Source of the DNA: JACQGZ01 sp050695215 | GTDB lineage: Bacteria; Sysuimicrobiota; Sysuimicrobiia; Sysuimicrobiales; Humicultoraceae | DNA length: 64,000 nucleotides | Reading direction: 5' to 3' | NCBI GenBank assembly: GCA_050695215.1 | Contig: JBOGSD010000068.1 | Coordinates: 1-64,000 of the forward strand | In this document: piece after piece, positions 61,701-64,000 of the stretch | Layout: the number at the start of each line of letters is the position of its first letter | Position numbering within the stretch: the stretch's first letter is position 1 | The notes under the pieces: model-generated | Told to the model about the DNA's origin: nothing | Databases searched by the model: none | The model's input: only the letters and a program-made list of their open reading frames with translations | Position numbers and translations under genes: made by a program

Positions 61701-61766
61701 GAATTCTAAGATCAACTGGCCGCCGTCGGGGCGGTCAGGATAGCGCTGCAGAGGGCGTCCTGTCAT
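58701..61766 (-). CDS. UvrD/PcrA-like helicase with C-terminal PD-(D/E)XK nuclease and Fe-S cysteines
   Basis: A 1021-residue SF1A helicase-nuclease. Helicase motifs: Walker A VAGAGTGKTSVITRR (near 64), Walker B YILVDEFQDTNYAQFQL, GDDDQAIFKFRGAS, VLTVHKAKGLEFPVVFL and YVAMTRTRRELYL. From about 750 a RecB-like nuclease follows: FRQVDDYATCPLKFKY, VYGSAVHEAVREY, VKGRWDRVDLRG and VIDFKTSDV. Cys in ATCPLKF and in VACRYCAFNSICPYT form the AddB/AdnB-type 4Fe-4S cluster. Likely double-strand-break end processing. Coupled to recX (ATGA). Confidence 0.94.
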   Translation of the reverse strand: MTGRPLQRYPDRPDGGQLILEFAAKGSPDRFSDRTTERAADRALEGLNEEQLRAVTFGEGPLLIVAGAGTGKTSVITRRIAWLIAARRARPSEILALTFTDKAAAEMEERVDLLTPYGYTDITIGTFHAFGDRVLRQHALELGLPPDVRVLSRAEQVLFLRDRLFELPLRYYRPLGDPTRYVEALIALFSRAKDEDAGPEEYAAFAERVSAAAAQASDDAELADAARKQGELAQAYRVYQTMLGREGLLDFGDQITLPLRLFRERPGVLRAYQERFRYILVDEFQDTNYAQFQLVQLLAGQHRTVTVVGDDDQAIFKFRGASISNILGFTATYPDATQVVLTRNYRSPQPVLDVAYRLIRHNDPDRLEVRNQIDKRLTSSSTGPEVQHLHFDTLSSEADGVAAHIAERVAAAAYRYKDFAILVRSNHDADPFLRALNLRGVPHRFTGNRGLYNREEIRLVLAFLRALANPADNLSLYYLGISPIYLISPTDVAKALAYANRRNRTLEYVFRRLTAFSDLAEEIGPETRAALDRLLDDLDEMRRLMKDQPTGRVLYSYLVSRTGLVGRLATSENPTDEMAVRNLARFFEIVARYGEIATYDRVPEFVKHLDDLIAAGDDPAMAEADFDSDAVNVLTVHKAKGLEFPVVFLVSAVADRFPTRNRGEPIALPDPLVKDLLPQGDFHLQEERRLFYVAMTRTRRELYLTSARDYGGVRPRKVSRFVLEALDRPAPESAAFRAAPTETIQRHAPPTEGQQTLAGVIPPEEPLSLSFRQVDDYATCPLKFKYTHILRVPLLRDHRVVYGSAVHEAVREYNRRRARAQPVTAADLLTIFERAWINEGFISREHEDQRMEEGRAVLRTFFDFQEAQGRRPTFVEAPFSFQVGLTRVKGRWDRVDLRGSDAVVIDFKTSDVRTQKDADRRARESRQLGIYALAYREVYGKPPERLELHFLGPQQVLVGETAPDEEMLAEATQVIEHASGGVRAQQFIATPDYYVACRYCAFNSICPYTATGDPVLPETPE

Positions 61767-62455
61767 GAGGGGTCCAGGACCTCGTTCCTCCCCCGCCGCC
61801 GCAGGGTTCCGCCGTTCGGGCCAGGGCCCAACTGCCGCGCGGCCTCCCTGAGGATCGGGGCGATGGTGCTGCCGGAGAATCCCCGCCGCCTGAGGAGACC
61901 GGCCAGGCGGCGCAGGCGAACATCCAGGGTGAGCGCCTGTCCGCGGCTCAGATAGCGCGCCGCCGCGGCGGCCGCCATCTGCTCCTCCTGCTCCGGTGGC
62001 AGCGCCGCGCGCAGCGTCTCCTCGATGATGTCGGAGGCGACGCCCTTGAGGCGGAGCTCGGCCCGCAGCCGGTGCGGCCCTCTGCGGCCCGCGGCGAGCC
62101 GGCCATCGATCCAGAGCCTGGCAAAACGCCGGTCGTCGATCGTCCCGGCCTGAACCAGGTCGGTCAGCACCGCCTCCACGGCGGGGAGGGCGAAGCCCCG
62201 CCTTCGGAGCCGTCCGGTCAGTTCTGCCCGGCTGCGCGGGCGGTAGCGCAGGAGCGCCAGGGCGGCCTCACGGGCACGAGTCTCCTCGTCCAGCGTGGCG
62301 AGGCGTGTGAGGACCAGCGCGTCGATCTCCGTTGCCTCGGTAAGGGCAAGAGGGAGAGCGCGTTCCGCGTCCACCAAGAACCGGCGGCTATCGGCAAGCG
62401 TGACGGCGCGCAAGTGGCCCCCCCGTCCCGCCGGCCGGATTCGTCCGATCTGCAT
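61763..62455 (-). CDS. recX: RecX-family RecA regulator
   Basis: A 230-residue RecX-like protein. Three-helix repeats: ALALLRYRPRSRAELTGRLRRRG, VLTDLVQAGTIDDRRFARLWID, GPHRLRAELRLKGVASDIIEE. RecX caps RecA filaments and inhibits RecA. The N-terminal 40 residues are a less conserved extension (TEATEIDALVLTR). ATG 62455, 3 bases after the recA stop, so the two are coupled. Confidence 0.9.
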   Translation of the reverse strand: MQIGRIRPAGRGGHLRAVTLADSRRFLVDAERALPLALTEATEIDALVLTRLATLDEETRAREAALALLRYRPRSRAELTGRLRRRGFALPAVEAVLTDLVQAGTIDDRRFARLWIDGRLAAGRRGPHRLRAELRLKGVASDIIEETLRAALPPEQEEQMAAAAAARYLSRGQALTLDVRLRRLAGLLRRRGFSGSTIAPILREAARQLGPGPNGGTLRRRGRNEVLDPS

Positions 62456-62458
62456 TGG

Positions 62459-64000
62459 TCAGGCCTTGACCTTGACCGGCGCCTCCTTGACCCCTGTTGC
62501 TTCGCGCTTGCCCTCGGCGCCGTCGCGTGAGCCTGCGCCGTTGCGCCGGGGCAGTCCCAGCGTGTCCCGGGTCCGCGTCTCCAGCTCGCGGGCCAGCTCG
62601 AGATTGCTCTCCAGGAAATCGCGCGCGTTGTCCCGCCCCTGGCCCAGGCGGAGGTCGCCGTAGGAGAACCAGGTGCCGGTGCGGCTGATCAGTCCGGCGG
62701 CGTGCGCCGTGTCGAGCAGGCTGCCGGTCCGGGAAATCCCCTGTCCGTAGAAGATGTCCACCTCGGCGTCGCGGAAGGGCGGGGCGAGCTTATTCTTCAC
62801 CACTTTGATCCGCGCCCGCATGCCCTTGATCTCTTCCCCGCTCTTGATGGACTCGATGCGGCGGATCTCCATGCGCACGGAGGAATAGAACTTGAGGGCG
62901 CGGCCGCCAGTGGTGGTTTCCGGCGAGTTGTGGACGACAGCACCGCCGACGAGATAGGTGTGGTTGCCCTCAACCTCCAGATCAAACCGCCGCATGGAGC
63001 GTGTCGGCGGCTTCTTGTAGATCCGGGCGATCCTCGCGGGGACGGCACGGAGATACCGTCGGGCCGAGAGGCGGGTTCCGTTCAAGTGTGCATCACTGAG
63101 ATCGGGCTGCCAGGCATATCGACCGCGCAACGTGGGGTGAAGCTTATAATCCACTGACGGATGGAGATAGGGGGCGATCAATTCATGAAACTTCGCGGTC
63201 TGCTCTGCCGTAAACCAAAACCCCCGGCCGTCATCACGCGGTCGACCCACTCCGAGCCGTTCAAACAGGGCGGCCACCCGTTCCCGGTCAGTGCCCTGAA
63301 GCGACGTGTTGTAAATCGCAGCCTTTCCGTGACCCCAGCGTGCAAAGTGCCCGGCGAAGGATCCGTCGTCGCCGTACCATACGGCCACGCCGCGGGCATC
63401 GAGTTGGTCAAGGACCGTTGCCGCGGCGGTTCGCTGGCCTTCGGCGTACAAACTGGTCCGCAGTTCAGCAAGCGTGGGGAATGCGAGTGTTTCAAATCCC
63501 TGTCCATTGCCCCTGGGACCGAAGTCCTGCGAGAACGGTTCCAGCATCCAGTGCTTCCATCTCGCATATGCGGTTTGTGCTTCCCCATGGCCCACCCGGA
63601 AGGACGCCGCCTGGGTACTCACCTGCCGGAGCGCTCCGTCACCCAGCGTCCCGCCCAGGATGAGCTGCAATTGATCCTCGGTCAGACGGTAGTCTTCGAC
63701 TGAAGCCAATACCTCGTCACCTTCGCGGAGCTCACCCGCGGGAACTTCTCCCCGGGGCGTGAATATCATGTGGTTGGGAGTAACGCCAAATCGGCGCCGG
63801 CCCGACGGACCCCCTTCGATCTCGAATTGGAGGAAATGCTCGGCGTTCCCATTGTCGAACCAATTCACGACGCGGCGCGGCTGCAGCCTCCCGGTCGCGG
63901 CATCGTAACTGAGCACCTCGACGGGTATCCGCTGGTTGACGATCTTGCCGATCTTCATTCTGCTTCCGTCAGCGAGCACGACGCGAGCATTGTAGTGGAA
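62459..64000 (-). CDS. recA: RecA recombinase, C-terminal extein part plus intein, incomplete at the right edge
   Basis: The 3' part of recA. The coding frame runs on past 64000; nothing upstream of the intein is in the window. After the intein (62927-64000) the extein begins SPETTTGGRALKFYSSVR, loop L2 of RecA, followed by KVVKNKLAPPF, the C-terminal GLISRTGTWFSYGDLRLGQG and a charged tail (KREATGVKEAPVKVKA), in total 155 residues. RecA catalyses strand exchange and triggers LexA cleavage. The gene is functional only if the intein splices; all conserved splice residues seen are intact. Confidence 0.94.
   Translation of the reverse strand, partial: FHYNARVVLADGSRMKIGKIVNQRIPVEVLSYDAATGRLQPRRVVNWFDNGNAEHFLQFEIEGGPSGRRRFGVTPNHMIFTPRGEVPAGELREGDEVLASVEDYRLTEDQLQLILGGTLGDGALRQVSTQAASFRVGHGEAQTAYARWKHWMLEPFSQDFGPRGNGQGFETLAFPTLAELRTSLYAEGQRTAAATVLDQLDARGVAVWYGDDGSFAGHFARWGHGKAAIYNTSLQGTDRERVAALFERLGVGRPRDDGRGFWFTAEQTAKFHELIAPYLHPSVDYKLHPTLRGRYAWQPDLSDAHLNGTRLSARRYLRAVPARIARIYKKPPTRSMRRFDLEVEGNHTYLVGGAVVHNSPETTTGGRALKFYSSVRMEIRRIESIKSGEEIKGMRARIKVVKNKLAPPFRDAEVDIFYGQGISRTGSLLDTAHAAGLISRTGTWFSYGDLRLGQGRDNARDFLESNLELARELETRTRDTLGLPRRNGAGSRDGAEGKREATGVKEAPVKVKA
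62927..64000 (-). other. RecA intein with LAGLIDADG homing endonuclease
   Basis: About 359 residues if the intein begins one codon beyond the window; 358 are visible. The N-terminal block is FHYNARVVLADGSRMKIG (Cys1 expected just outside). Block B is in FGVTPNHMIFTP (Thr-x-x-His). The endonuclease domain has LILGGTLGDGAL and AVWYGDDGSFAGH, the two LAGLIDADG helices with acidic residues. Block F is RRFDLEVEGNHTYLVGG and the end is VVHN followed by extein Ser. All standard splice residues visible here are present, so both splicing and homing look intact. Confidence 0.93.

Overview
The window is a 64 kb piece of a chromosome with visibly high GC, GTG starts beside ATG, and dense genes with many 4-bp GTGA/ATGA overlaps. 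A T-box leader on valS, a CGAAC-N4-GTT(T)G type SOS box in front of lexA, RNase Y, a YmdB-type phosphodiesterase, a YhaN/YhaO pair, a nicking-type MutL without MutH, and the mutS-mutL-miaA-hflX-lexA order all point to a Terrabacteria-like lineage. It is probably an uncultured high-GC phylum near Firmicutes, Chloroflexi or Armatimonadota. That placement is inference only; no rRNA gene is present.

Layout. 1-7.6 kb: mixed accessory genes (FkbM methyltransferase fragment, DinB, xpt, YdcF, a ferritin-like protein followed in the same frame by an FAD oxidoreductase, a NarL-type two-component pair, EthD). 7.9-14.1 kb: tRNA-Lys and tRNA-Leu, then the protein quality-control run tig-clpP-clpX-lon. 14.1-19.7 kb: PaaK-like ligase, long 7Fe-type ferredoxin, GntR regulator, T-box-controlled valS. 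19.8-25.9 kb: SPOR protein and a beta-oxidation/phenylacetate-like block (three enoyl-CoA hydratase family proteins, 3-hydroxyacyl-CoA dehydrogenase, thiolase). 26-29.1 kb: cyclase-like protein, lipoprotein, hypothetical protein and a tyrosine recombinase. 29.2-45 kb: lexA, then one co-directional minus-strand run read mutS-mutL-miaA-dapL-hflX-lyase-TcuA-like-PrpF-tctC-tctAB, that is, repair and housekeeping genes translationally coupled to a tricarboxylate uptake and catabolism module. 45-48.3 kb: small exported proteins, a methyltransferase and tRNA-Sec. 48.3-55 kb: selB, selA, PHP phosphoesterase, ymdB-like, rny. 55.2-64 kb: yhaN, yhaO, a helicase-nuclease with Fe-S cysteines, recX, and the 3' part of recA interrupted by a large homing-endonuclease intein that is cut by the window edge.

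Most notable: (i) three genes (FAD oxidoreductase, tctAB, rny) appear to start at CUG, CUG and AUC, judged from upstream in-frame stops, missing ATG/GTG/TTG codons, Shine-Dalgarno placement and family N-termini; in the first two the gene follows an in-frame TAG that ends the upstream gene. (ii) Short 21-27 bp tandem duplications sit at four gene 3' ends; at three of them the repeat unit contains the stop codon. (iii) ClpP has Asn where the catalytic Asp is expected. (iv) A LuxR-type response regulator carries a C-terminal domain resembling an exported-protein domain. (v) A TctA-TctB fusion. (vi) A RecA intein in the PETTTGG loop. No CRISPR array, rRNA, prophage or obvious defence island is visible. 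No gene-free stretch exceeds about 300 bases except the T-box leader and the tRNA-bearing interval 7642-8251.
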